Translations under genes and position numbers: made by a program
Notes under the pieces: generated by a model
Databases searched by the model: none
Seen by the model: only the letters and a program-made list of their open reading frames with translations
Told to the model about the DNA's origin: nothing
NCBI GenBank assembly: GCA_905372155.1
Contig: CAJPNZ010000052.1
Span: forward strand, 1 to 20,250
From: Propionibacteriaceae bacterium
GTDB taxonomy: Bacteria; Actinomycetota; Actinomycetes; Propionibacteriales; Propionibacteriaceae
DNA length: 20,250 nucleotides
Reading direction: 5' to 3'
Shown: piece by piece, positions 1 through 7,409 of the stretch
How the letters are laid out: each line of letters opens with the position of its first letter
How positions within the stretch are numbered: the stretch's first letter is position 1

Positions 1-10
1 GGGCGGGAAT

Positions 11-31
11 GCTTCGATGGTGGCGCGAAGC
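11..31. other. Short hairpin at the left edge
   Basis: GCTTCG (11-16) and CGAAGC (26-31) are perfectly complementary around a 9-base loop, and GGGCGGG (1-7) can pair with CCCGCCC (54-60) outside it. It could belong to the end of a gene left of the window or to the leader of the peptide gene. There is no T-run, so I do not call it a terminator. No coding sequence in 1-151 can be supported. Confidence 0.25.
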
Positions 32-141
32 CGGCCGGATTGTCTGTGGGTGACCCGCCCCGGGGAGTGCGCCCGAGGCGACGCGGTGTGTAAGATCTGA
101 GCGTTGCTGGGAGTAGGAGGTGGTGGATCGCGTGAAAAAAC

Positions 142-146
142 GGAGG
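142..146 (+). promoter_or_regulatory. Ribosome binding site fixing the peptide gene start
   Basis: GGAGG lies 5 bases before the ATG at 152. It decides for this start over the TTG at 104, which would add 16 residues ahead of an otherwise well-formed signal peptide. Confidence 0.7.
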
Positions 147-151
147 AAGCG

Positions 152-349
152 ATGAAGAAGATGCGCCTTGCGGCAGCCGCTCTCGTGTTGGGATCCTGTG
201 TGGCCCTTGGTGCGGTTCCCGCGACCGCCAACACCACCGAGCCGGTCGCCAATCAGAACTCCATCTCCGTGGTGAAAGGCAACGAGGCCAGTGGCATTGG
301 ATGTATTCTTAAGTTGTGGTTCGGGACGAGAACTTGGTGCAACTGGTAA
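152..349 (+). CDS. Small secreted two-cysteine peptide (candidate signal or bacteriocin-like peptide)
   Basis: This 65-residue protein has a textbook Sec signal peptide: a positive N-terminus (MKKMR), a hydrophobic core rich in Ala and Leu, and a likely cleavage after A-T-A at residues 24-26. The predicted mature part is 39 residues, polar at first (residues 27-46), then a compact hydrophobic tail, GCILKLWFGTRTWCNW, with cysteines at residues 51 and 63, three Trp and two basic residues. An 11-residue disulfide loop ending two residues before the C-terminus is plausible but not shown. I do not recognise the family. The gene is 69 bases upstream of a sensor-kinase gene on the same strand, with no terminator between them, so co-transcription is likely. 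A role as the kinase's ligand, or as a small antimicrobial whose producer senses it, is inference from position. That it is a real gene is supported by the signal peptide, the GGAGG site and codon-like composition. Confidence 0.7.
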   Translation: MKKMRLAAAALVLGSCVALGAVPATANTTEPVANQNSISVVKGNEASGIGCILKLWFGTRTWCNW

Positions 350-418
350 TGATGGCTTGAAAGAGTAAAGAGTGCATGGTTTTCGAGTCGGGAAGTGAGC
401 TGACCTGAGCGGGGGGAT

Positions 419-2746
419 ATGAGCCAGGAAGCTGAGGAGAAGAGCCCGACGGTCGCCTTGGTCGACCTCGGGCGCTGGTTCGTCCTGTTCGTCGTAGGGT
501 TTCAGCTCATTTCCAATATTCTGGAGCTTTTCATCAAGGGGGCCGAGATACGCCCCTTGGCTGTCCTGATCCACGTCTCGATCGCGGTGGCTTCCTTCGT
601 GCTGCTCTGGAGGCCGTGGATCGGGCTGTGCATCGGGCTGCTGCCCTTGACGCTCGCGGTAGTCACCGGGGACGCAGACGCGGACCCCGTGTTCTTCGTG
701 CTGGCATCGGCCACTTTCGCTTTCCGCTACGGCGTGCGGCCGATTTCCACGGTCGTTCTGTTGGGAACAGGCTACGGTGGAATTCGCAACCTCGTCGCCA
801 TGAGGGGTCTTGATGGCTTGGTCGGGCAGATGCTCGACTACACCTTCCTGACCGTTTTCGGCGTCTTCCTGGGGCTGGCCTTCAAAGGCGTTCTCGCTGT
901 TCTTGAGCGCCGAGAGGTGCGCCTCGCCATCCTGGCCGGGGACATCGTCGAGATTCGCAGCGGTGAACGCCTGCGGCTGGCGGGTGAGCTCCGCCGGGTC
1001 GTGGGCGAACGCCTCGAGGAGGCGTGGAAGGGTCACAAGGCCCCGCGCCGCACATCCGACACCTGGGCCCTTCGGGACGCCATCGAAAGAGTGCAGACCG
1101 TCTGCCTGGACGCGGTCACCCGCGTCCGGGCCCTGGTCGGGATGCTGCGTGAGGATCCCGTGGCCGATGGCAGCGACGAGTCGAAATCCATCATCGGATC
1201 GGTCCAGATACTCTCCAGCGCGGCTGAGGCCCTGCGCCTGCAAGGCCTCCACGTGGACCTGAAGGTCGATGAAGAACTCGACCGAAGAAGCGTCCTCACC
1301 CAGCTCACCGCCACCCGGGTGGCGCAGCTGGTGCTGAAATCCTCCGACGCCCTGCGCCCCGACCCGTTGCGTCTCAAGGTGGAGTGCCCCTCCAGCCACA
1401 CCACCCGCATGATGGTGGAACTCGTCACCCCCAACAAACTCCGGTCGGAGGACAAATCGGCGTTCGAACGAATCCGGGAGCGGGTGCATTCGCTGGGGGG
1501 ACGATTCTCCAAGGGATTCACCGGCAGAGGACACCTGTTCGAAATCCGCCTCCCGGAATCTCGATACGGGGAAGTGGATGACGCGGCCGCCGTCAGGGGA
1601 AAGAAGAAATCACTCGGGAGGAAAATCCTCGGCACCGCCATTCCCCTGCTTTTCTTGGGGATCATGGCTCTTCGGACCTACCTGACCCAACCGCTGGGAT
1701 GGGCCTTGGCGTGGCCGCTTCTCGGATACGTGAGCAGCGCCGTCATGTTCCGGTGGCCACTCACCGGTGGGGTCGTGGCCGCCGCGGCAGCGGCAGGCAT
1801 GCTGATCACCCCCGAGCAGACCCCCGTCGCGCTGTCCATCGTGCTCCTGGTGGCGTGCTGGAAATTTGGCCGAACCCAGAATCCCTACTGGATCCTCGGC
1901 ACGGGAGTCACGGCCCTGATAGGGGTATGGGCGCTTGCCGTCATTGGATTGGACGCCGGGCCGGAACTCATCGCGGGGGCGTCGATTCCATTCGTCGGTT
2001 TGGTGTATTCCGCCCTGAGCGGGCAGTACGAGAGGATCCGGGCGGAGCAGAGCGAACGGGCAGCCGCTCTGATGGAGGCCATCGAGGCCGCCCGCACGGA
2101 GGAACGCAACCTTCTCGCCCGTGAGCTCCACGACGTGCTCGCCCACCACTTCTCCGTGATCCTGCTGCAGTGCATGGCATACGGGGAGAGCGATGACCCG
2201 GCGGAGGTTCGATTCGCTTTGGACAGGATCGCAGGATCGCTCGAAGCGGCGGATGGCGAGCTCTTCCTGCTCACCGATGTCATGTCCGAGGGGGAGGAGG
2301 GAAAGCTGCCCGCCCTGGTGCGGCCCCTCACCGTGGCCGGTCGCCTGCAGGGCACCCTCAAGAACTCCTACATCCAGGCCGACTTCAGAATAGACCCGGC
2401 ATCCGACGATCTGCCCCCGATCACACGACGCACCCTCACCAGAGCCATGCAGGAGGGCGTCACCAACATCATCCGCTACGCGGATCCCGGAGGTAAATGC
2501 CTGGTGGAACTGGACGTGGGGGAGACCACCACCTTGCTTCGCATCTGCAACGAAATGCCGAAGAAGAAACGAGAATCCAAGCTGTCGCTCGGCTACGGGC
2601 TCTCAGGAATCCAGGAACGCATCGATCTCTCCGGAGGGCGGTTCACCGCGGGGCCAGAAGGGAGCCAGTGGGTGGTGACGGTGGAAATTCCCAACCGGGG
2701 GAGTGAAGCGGAGTCCGTCGGAGGGCCGAGCAGCCACATGCGCTGA
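419..2746 (+). CDS. Tandem sensor histidine kinase: degenerate first module, active-looking HisKA_3 second module
   Basis: The 775-residue protein contains two successive membrane-plus-kinase units. Unit one has about six hydrophobic segments (residues 20-160), then ERLRLAGELRRVVGERL (183-199), which aligns with the HisKA_3 phospho-acceptor motif but has Arg192 in place of the His. An ATPase-like stretch follows (about 270-381) that keeps the closing LGGRF strand but lacks N and G boxes. Unit two has further membrane segments (about 402-532), ERNLLARELHDVLAHHF (562-578) with His571 as the expected phosphorylation site, an N-box EGVTNIIRYAD (679-689) and a G-box GYGLSGIQERI (725-735), ending in SGGRF. 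The second unit should autophosphorylate and pass phosphate to a NarL-type response regulator, which is not in the window. The first looks like a pseudokinase that may dimerise or gate signalling (inference). The ATG at 419 follows a G-rich stretch (411-416) that is only a weak ribosome site. The secreted-peptide gene lies just upstream. Confidence 0.85.
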   Translation: MSQEAEEKSPTVALVDLGRWFVLFVVGFQLISNILELFIKGAEIRPLAVLIHVSIAVASFVLLWRPWIGLCIGLLPLTLAVVTGDADADPVFFVLASATFAFRYGVRPISTVVLLGTGYGGIRNLVAMRGLDGLVGQMLDYTFLTVFGVFLGLAFKGVLAVLERREVRLAILAGDIVEIRSGERLRLAGELRRVVGERLEEAWKGHKAPRRTSDTWALRDAIERVQTVCLDAVTRVRALVGMLREDPVADGSDESKSIIGSVQILSSAAEALRLQGLHVDLKVDEELDRRSVLTQLTATRVAQLVLKSSDALRPDPLRLKVECPSSHTTRMMVELVTPNKLRSEDKSAFERIRERVHSLGGRFSKGFTGRGHLFEIRLPESRYGEVDDAAAVRGKKKSLGRKILGTAIPLLFLGIMALRTYLTQPLGWALAWPLLGYVSSAVMFRWPLTGGVVAAAAAAGMLITPEQTPVALSIVLLVACWKFGRTQNPYWILGTGVTALIGVWALAVIGLDAGPELIAGASIPFVGLVYSALSGQYERIRAEQSERAAALMEAIEAARTEERNLLARELHDVLAHHFSVILLQCMAYGESDDPAEVRFALDRIAGSLEAADGELFLLTDVMSEGEEGKLPALVRPLTVAGRLQGTLKNSYIQADFRIDPASDDLPPITRRTLTRAMQEGVTNIIRYADPGGKCLVELDVGETTTLLRICNEMPKKKRESKLSLGYGLSGIQERIDLSGGRFTAGPEGSQWVVTVEIPNRGSEAESVGGPSSHMR

Positions 2747-2756
2747 GGCGCCCCTG

Positions 2757-2762
2757 TATTCT
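2757..2762 (+). promoter_or_regulatory. Possible -10 box for ffh
   Basis: TATTCT at 2757-2762 lies between the kinase stop and ffh, about 36 bases ahead of the ffh start. No convincing -35 box is present at normal spacing, so this is tentative. Confidence 0.25.
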
Positions 2763-2798
2763 TGGCAGGCACCGCCTCGGAATCCAAGGAGCACGGAC

Positions 2799-4337
2799 TT
2801 GTTCGACACACTTCAGGAACGCTTGGCAGAAACGTTCAAGGGCCTCAGGTCCAAGGGACGACTCACACAGGCGGACATCGACGCCACGATGCGGGAGATC
2901 CGCATCGCCCTGCTGGAAGCGGATGTCAACCTCGGGGTGGTCAAACAGTTCGTCGCCGCCGTCAAGGAGCGCTGCCTCGGTGTTGAGATCAGCCGCGCCC
3001 TCAATCCTTCGCAGCAGATCATCAAGATCGTCAACGAAGAACTCATCGGAATCCTGGGCGGGCAGGTTCGTCCCATCCGGTTCGCCAAGAAACCGCCGAC
3101 GGTGATCATGCTCGCCGGTCTGCAGGGCGCGGGCAAAACCACCCTTGCCGGGAAACTCGCCCGTTGGTTGAAGTCCGAGAGGCACAGCCCCCTGCTGGTC
3201 GCCTGTGACCTGCAGCGCCCCAACGCGGTGAACCAGCTCCAGATCGTGGGGGAACGGGCCGGGGTGCACGTCTTCGCGCCGGAACCCGGCAACGGTGTCG
3301 GCGACCCGGTTCAGGTGGCCCGCACTGCGCTCGAACACGCCGAGCGCAGTCTTTATGACGTGGTGGTCATCGACACCGCCGGTCGACTGGGCATCGACGA
3401 GGTGCTGATGCAGCAGGCCGCGGACATCAAAGCGGCCACTCGCCCCGACGAGGTGTTGTTCGTCGTCGATGCCATGATCGGTCAGGATGCCGTCAACACC
3501 GCCAAGGCCTTCAACGAGGGCATCGGCTTCGATGGCGTGGTTCTCACCAAACTCGACGGCGACGCCCGCGGTGGCGCGGCACTGTCCATCGCGCGGGTCA
3601 TCGGCAAACCCATCATGTTCGCCTCGAACGGTGAGGCCCTGGCAGACTTCGACGTCTTCCACCCGGATCGGATGGCTTCCCGAATCCTCGGCATGGGTGA
3701 CGTGCTGACCCTGATCGAGCAGGCCGAGAAGAATTTCGACGCGGAATCCTCTCGCAAGGCAGCCGAGAAACTCAGCGCTGGCAAGGGAAGCTTCGGGCTG
3801 CAGGACTTCCTGGCCCAGATGCAGCAGCTGCGGAAGCTGGGGCCGCTGAGCAAGATCTTTGGGATGCTGCCCGGTGCCGGGCAATTCAAGGACGCCATCA
3901 ACTCCATCGACGAGAAGGAGGTGGATCGGATCGAGGCGATCATCTTCTCGATGACCCCGGCGGAGCGCGATGACGTCGGCATCCTCAACGGTTCCCGCAG
4001 AGCTCGGATCGCCAAAGGCGCCGGGGTGCAGGTCTCGGACGTCAACAACCTCGTCAAACGATTCGTCGAGGCCCGCAAGATGATGGAACAGCTGGCCGGG
4101 GGAAAGATGCCCGGAATGCCCGGCATGGGCGGGGGACGTGCGGCACGTAAACAGCAGGGCAAGTCCAAGAAACGCGGGCGGAAGATCTCCGGCAACCCCG
4201 CCAAACGCAAACAGCAGGAGGCCGAACGCGCCCTCGGCATCAAGCCCGGGACTGCGCAGACCACTCCCCAGACGCTGGACGACTTCCAGCTGCCTCCGGA
4301 GCTGCAGAAGATGTTCGACGAGCAGCAAAGGAAGTAA
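2799..4337 (+). CDS. ffh: Signal recognition particle GTPase Ffh (SRP54)
   Basis: Ffh binds signal sequences of nascent membrane and secreted proteins together with 4.5S RNA, and delivers ribosomes to the FtsY receptor at the membrane. The 512-residue product shows the N-domain helices, the P-loop GLQGAGKTT (107-115), DTAGRLG (192-198) and TKLDGDARGG (250-259). A methionine-rich M domain follows (about 330-450) with the RNA-binding SRRARIAKG signature. The tail is basic and Gln/Lys-rich. I chose the TTG at 2799 because AAGGAG (2786-2791) stands 7 bases ahead and it yields the family's usual N-terminus (LFDTLQERL). Extending upstream would run into the kinase gene. The length is normal for actinobacteria. 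The 4.5S RNA gene is not in the window. Confidence 0.97.
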   Translation: MFDTLQERLAETFKGLRSKGRLTQADIDATMREIRIALLEADVNLGVVKQFVAAVKERCLGVEISRALNPSQQIIKIVNEELIGILGGQVRPIRFAKKPPTVIMLAGLQGAGKTTLAGKLARWLKSERHSPLLVACDLQRPNAVNQLQIVGERAGVHVFAPEPGNGVGDPVQVARTALEHAERSLYDVVVIDTAGRLGIDEVLMQQAADIKAATRPDEVLFVVDAMIGQDAVNTAKAFNEGIGFDGVVLTKLDGDARGGAALSIARVIGKPIMFASNGEALADFDVFHPDRMASRILGMGDVLTLIEQAEKNFDAESSRKAAEKLSAGKGSFGLQDFLAQMQQLRKLGPLSKIFGMLPGAGQFKDAINSIDEKEVDRIEAIIFSMTPAERDDVGILNGSRRARIAKGAGVQVSDVNNLVKRFVEARKMMEQLAGGKMPGMPGMGGGRAARKQQGKSKKRGRKISGNPAKRKQQEAERALGIKPGTAQTTPQTLDDFQLPPELQKMFDEQQRK

Positions 4338-4359
4338 CCCGCTTCGGCCTCGAAGTCTC

Positions 4360-4365
4360 TATGCT
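4360..4365 (+). promoter_or_regulatory. Possible -10 box for a leaderless amidohydrolase mRNA
   Basis: TATGCT at 4360-4365 is followed by 7 bases and then the ATG at 4373, the spacing expected if transcription begins at the start codon. No Shine-Dalgarno sequence precedes either candidate start. The -35 region is not recognisable. Confidence 0.3.
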
Positions 4366-4372
4366 TTCGCTC

Positions 4373-5449
4373 ATGACTGCGGAGCCCATGCACATACACG
4401 GCACATTCCTGCCCGACGAGGAACCCCGGGACTTCTGGGTGGCCGACGGCAGACTCACCGCCGAACCCGTCGCCGGGGCGAGAACCTTGGCCCGGGACGC
4501 CTACATCATCCCCGGGCTGGTGGACGCCCACTGCCACATCGGACTGGGAGTGGAGGGGGCCGTCAGCGCCGAGGAGACACGCCGGCAGGCACAGGCCGAC
4601 CTGGCTGCCGGGACCATGCTGATCCGTGATGCGGGTTCCCCCTCCGACACCCGCTGGGTGCAGCAGGACGAGGCTCTGCCCAAGCTGATCCGCGCGGGCA
4701 GACACGTTGCCCGCACCCGCCGCTACATCCGTCACCTGGCCGTTGAGGTGGAACCCGAGGACCTTGTCGAGCAGATACGTCACGAGGCTCGTGACGGTGA
4801 TGGCTGGGTGAAGATCGTGGGCGACTGGATCGACCGTTCCACGGGCGATCTCGAACCCTCCTTCCCGGCCGCCCTGGCGGCAGAGGCGATCGCGGTGGCC
4901 CACGAGGAGGGCGCCCGGGTCACCGCCCACTGCTTCGGGGAACAGTCCGTCGCCGAGCTGGTGGCAGCCGGGATCGACTGCATTGAACACGGCACCGGCA
5001 TGAGCGACGAGGTGATCCAGCAGATGGCGGACCGCGGCGTCGCCCTGGTGCCAACCGTGATCAACCTGAACCGGTTCCCCCAGTACGCGGAGCCGGGACG
5101 CGACAAGTACCCGGTGTTCGCCGACCACATGATGGCCCTGTACGCGCGTCGCCGGGAAACCATCGGCAAGGCCATCGAGGCCGGGATCGACGTGCACTCG
5201 GGCACCGACGCGGGCACCGTCGTGCCTCACGGGGAGATTCTCTCCGAGGTCGCGGAGCTGGCCTCGCTCGGAGGTGGGGCGTTTGCCATCAAGGCGTCGA
5301 GCTGGGGCGCCAGATCGTGGCTCGGCGTGGACTCCCTCGCGGAAGGAGCCAGCGCGGATCTGATCGTCACCACCACCGATCCGCGCGCCGACACCGGGGT
5401 GCTGCGGGACCCGGTGGCCCGGGTTCTGCGCGGACGGCTGATCTCCTGA
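4373..5449 (+). CDS. Metal-dependent amidohydrolase (imidazolonepropionase-like)
   Basis: A 358-residue amidohydrolase-superfamily enzyme of the imidazolonepropionase/prolidase-like group. Metal-site residues are visible in order: DAHCHIG with His53 and His55, a candidate bridging Lys147 in WVKIVGDW, His186 in TAHCFGEQ, His206 in CIEHGTG and Asp279 in HSGTDAGT. A short β-sandwich flanks the barrel at both ends, and the C-terminus shows the usual GASADLIV strand. The residues suggest hydrolysis of a cyclic amide or C-N bond, but the substrate cannot be read from sequence. The start could be the ATG at 4361 or at 4373; neither has a ribosome site. I prefer 4373 because of the possible leaderless promoter in front. 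The gene follows ffh by 35 bases and may also be read from the ffh transcript. Confidence 0.85.
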   Translation: MTAEPMHIHGTFLPDEEPRDFWVADGRLTAEPVAGARTLARDAYIIPGLVDAHCHIGLGVEGAVSAEETRRQAQADLAAGTMLIRDAGSPSDTRWVQQDEALPKLIRAGRHVARTRRYIRHLAVEVEPEDLVEQIRHEARDGDGWVKIVGDWIDRSTGDLEPSFPAALAAEAIAVAHEEGARVTAHCFGEQSVAELVAAGIDCIEHGTGMSDEVIQQMADRGVALVPTVINLNRFPQYAEPGRDKYPVFADHMMALYARRRETIGKAIEAGIDVHSGTDAGTVVPHGEILSEVAELASLGGGAFAIKASSWGARSWLGVDSLAEGASADLIVTTTDPRADTGVLRDPVARVLRGRLIS

Positions 5450-5468
5450 CCCTGATTTGATTGACTTG

Positions 5469-6149
5469 GTGCGTGGCGGAGCCCGAGCAGCCGAGGAACG
5501 ATTCCCGTGGACTCGAGATCAACCCCTACGCCCCGCCATCGTGATCGACGCCGCCGACGGGGCGCTATTCTCCTCCGGAACCTACGGCTACTAGGTGGCG
5601 GATCAACTGGACTCCCTGAAAACGGGCCAGACCGGTGGAGTGGTGCTGCTGGTCAACACCCCGGGAGGCATCAGTCAGGAGTACATCACCGCGGGCAGCG
5701 GAAAGGACTTGAACAACCCGTACCGGGACCTGACCGAGCAGGAGCGCCATCGGCTCCAAGCGATGGTCGATGACGACTATGAGATTTTCGTCGCCGAGAT
5801 GGCCGTGGGGAGGAAACTCGACCCGCAACGCATCCGCAACGAGCTCGGGGCCGGGATTTTCAGCGCTCGGCAGGCGGTGAACGTTGGACTCGCCGACGCC
5901 GTCATGGGGCGCGACGAGTTCTTCCGGCACGCCGCCACCGCGGCCGGCCTGGAACCGGACAAAACCGTGGTGGAGCGGGTCGCGGAACCCACGGGCCTGT
6001 CCTCGCTGCTCGGGGCGAAACGCGCCTGGGGGACCTCGCTGCCGTTGTCGGCGCTGGGGGAGAAGGTCGTGGCCTCCGCCAGCCTGTGCAGTGTCACGGC
6101 CCCGATCGCCTACGCGGGAGGCCTCTCCGGGGTCTGCGGGAACTCCTGA
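5469..6149 (+). pseudogene. Decayed S49-family (SppA/phage capsid-protease-like) peptidase
   Basis: One frame reads as an S49 peptidase remnant. The N-terminal strand (IVIDAADGALFSSGTYGY) runs into a TAG stop at 5592-5594. The same frame then continues as VADQLDSLKTG and VVLLVNTPGG, the oxyanion-side motif. In intact S49 proteins roughly 100 residues carrying the nucleophile Ser would follow. Here the sequence jumps to EYITAGSGKDLNNPY and then to the family's C-terminal helices (FVAEMAVGRKLD, FSARQAVNVGLADAV). The core is therefore missing as well as the stop being present. A fragment from the GTG at 5595 could still make 184 residues but has no ribosome site and no catalytic Ser. The last 50 or so residues are unlike the family. 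Origin from a prophage head protease or a cellular SppA-like gene is undecided. The left boundary is approximate. Confidence 0.65.
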
Positions 6150-6157
6150 GGATCGGC

Positions 6158-6502
6158 TCAACCCCACCCCAGCTCGTGGAGCCGCTCCTCGTCGATGCCG
6201 TGGTAATGCCCGATCTCGTGGACCAGGGTGATGGCGATCTCCTCGAACAACTCGTCCTCGTCCTCACACATCCGCGACAGGGGACCACGGAACAGCACCA
6301 CCCGGTCCGGCAACATCCCGAACCACGAGGAATCACGCTCAGTGAGGGCGGTTCCCTCGTAGACCCCGAGGGTCTCGGAACCGTCCTCCGGTTCGTCCTC
6401 CACCACGATGGCCACGTTTTCCAGATCGTCGAGCAACTCCTTCGGGAGAGTGGCCAGGGCCTCCTCGACCAGCGCGTAGAAGTCTTCCTCACCGATGTCC
6501 AC
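6158..6502 (-). CDS. Small zincin-like metallopeptidase family protein
   Basis: A 114-residue acidic protein with the zinc-protease motif HEIGHYHG (His95, Glu96, His99) followed by Asp104, ending shortly after in LHELGWG. This matches the short bacterial metallopeptidase family known as Zincin_1 (formerly DUF1025), which is common in actinobacteria; its substrate is not known to me. It starts at a GTG (6500-6502 on the minus strand), giving MDIGEEDF; only a weak AGGA stands upstream. It is the only minus-strand gene in the left 17 kb. It converges with the S49 remnant, with 8 bases between stops, and diverges from rpsP. Enzymatic activity is inferred from the motif. Confidence 0.85.
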   Translation of the reverse strand: MDIGEEDFYALVEEALATLPKELLDDLENVAIVVEDEPEDGSETLGVYEGTALTERDSSWFGMLPDRVVLFRGPLSRMCEDEDELFEEIAITLVHEIGHYHGIDEERLHELGWG

Positions 6503-6525
6503 GAGCCGATCCTACGGGGGAGTTG

Positions 6526-6555
6526 TTGGGACTGCCCGGAGAAATCTGGCAGAAT
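6526..6555 (+). promoter_or_regulatory. Candidate promoter of the rpsP operon
   Basis: TTGGGA (6526-6531) and CAGAAT (6550-6555) are separated by 18 bases, in the divergent gap between the zincin gene and rpsP. A leader of roughly 130 bases would follow. I see no strong secondary structure in it. Confidence 0.4.
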
Positions 6556-6696
6556 ACATCCGCACCTGTCGCTGGCGCCCTCTAACTCCGGCGAGCACGG
6601 TTCATCCGGTCAATGCCGGGCGTGCCCCACACGCACCGTTCGTTGGCCATCCAACTCGTCTGGTCACAGACCCACAAGCAACAGGAGATTCCGAAC

Positions 6697-7146
6697 TTGG
6701 CTACCAAGATTCGTCTGAAGCGTCTCGGCAAGATTCGCTCCCCCCACTACCGCATCGTCGTCATGGATTCCCGTTCCAAACGGGACGGGCAGGCCATCGA
6801 GGAGATCGGTCTCTACCACCCCAAGAACGATCCGTCGTTGATTCGCGTCAATTCTGAGCGCGCCCAGTACTGGCTGTCCGTGGGCGCCCAGCCGACTGAG
6901 GCAGTGGTCGCCATCTTCAAGCGTTCCGGCGATTGGCAGAAGTTCACGGGCGATGACATCCCCTCCGGGATTCTTCCGCAGCCCGAGCCGCGCGATCGCG
7001 AGGCCGAGTTCGCGAAGGCCCTCGCCGAGGACGGCAATGCCGTTGCCCCCGCCATCTCGAAGGCGAGGAAGAAGGCCGAGGAGGAGACCGCCAAGGCAGC
7101 CTCCGAGACCCCGGCCGGGGACGAGGCCGCCGAGCAGGAGGCCTGA
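6697..7146 (+). CDS. rpsP: 30S ribosomal protein S16
   Basis: S16 is an assembly protein of the small ribosomal subunit. The N-terminal 80 residues are typical (ATKIRLKRLGKIRSPHYRI, IEEIGLYHP, RAQYWLSVGAQP). After about residue 95 there is a long Ala/Glu/Lys-rich tail, as in other actinobacterial S16 proteins, for a total of 149 residues. The start is a TTG with AGGAG (6683-6687) 9 bases ahead; the family N-terminus begins exactly there. It is first in the operon rpsP-khpA-rimM-trmD, and the next start is 3 bases after its stop. Confidence 0.96.
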   Translation: MATKIRLKRLGKIRSPHYRIVVMDSRSKRDGQAIEEIGLYHPKNDPSLIRVNSERAQYWLSVGAQPTEAVVAIFKRSGDWQKFTGDDIPSGILPQPEPRDREAEFAKALAEDGNAVAPAISKARKKAEEETAKAASETPAGDEAAEQEA

Positions 7147-7149
7147 GCC

Positions 7150-7398
7150 GTGCTCGCCGACGCCCTCGAGCACCTGGTGGCGGGGATCGTCTCCAATCCC
7201 GATGACGTGACCGTGCGCGACAAGGATCTGCGTCGCGGTCGTCTCCTGGAGGTGCGTGTCCACCCCGAGGACATCGGAAAGGTGATCGGCCGGCAGGGCC
7301 GCACCGCGAGTGCGCTGCGCACCGTGGTCGGGGCGCTGGCGGGAAACGAACAGGTTCGCGTCGACTTCGTTGATGTCGACCGGCCCCGCCGTCGCTGA
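7150..7398 (+). CDS. khpA: KH-domain RNA-binding protein KhpA
   Basis: An 82-residue single KH domain. The GXXG loop is visible in KVIGRQGRTASALR, preceded by a β-strand (LLEVRVHPED). KhpA-type proteins bind RNA and in several bacteria partner with KhpB/Jag; the location between rpsP and rimM is the standard one. It starts at a GTG, with AGGAGG (7136-7141) inside the end of rpsP and 8 bases of spacing, so translation is coupled. Its length is normal and nothing is missing. Confidence 0.93.
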   Translation: MLADALEHLVAGIVSNPDDVTVRDKDLRRGRLLEVRVHPEDIGKVIGRQGRTASALRTVVGALAGNEQVRVDFVDVDRPRRR

Positions 7399-7409
7399 AC
7401 GGGCCTGCC

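Noticed and set aside
1..103. Partial upstream gene or -10 box (TAAGAT at 91-96) for the peptide operon
   Set aside because: All three frames give unremarkable translations and no -35 element accompanies TAAGAT, so neither can be supported.
104..151. TTG start giving a longer peptide precursor
   Set aside because: It would put a Gly-rich, charged stretch before the signal peptide, while GGAGG is ideally placed for the ATG at 152.
2643..4328. 561-codon open frame antisense to ffh
   Set aside because: No recognisable motif; a shadow of ffh.
3482..5230. Long open frame antisense to ffh and the amidohydrolase
   Set aside because: It spans two clear genes and their gap, shows no domain, and is explained by high GC and codon bias.
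5595..6149. Active S49 protease
   Set aside because: The central catalytic region with the nucleophile Ser is absent and there is no ribosome site at the GTG.
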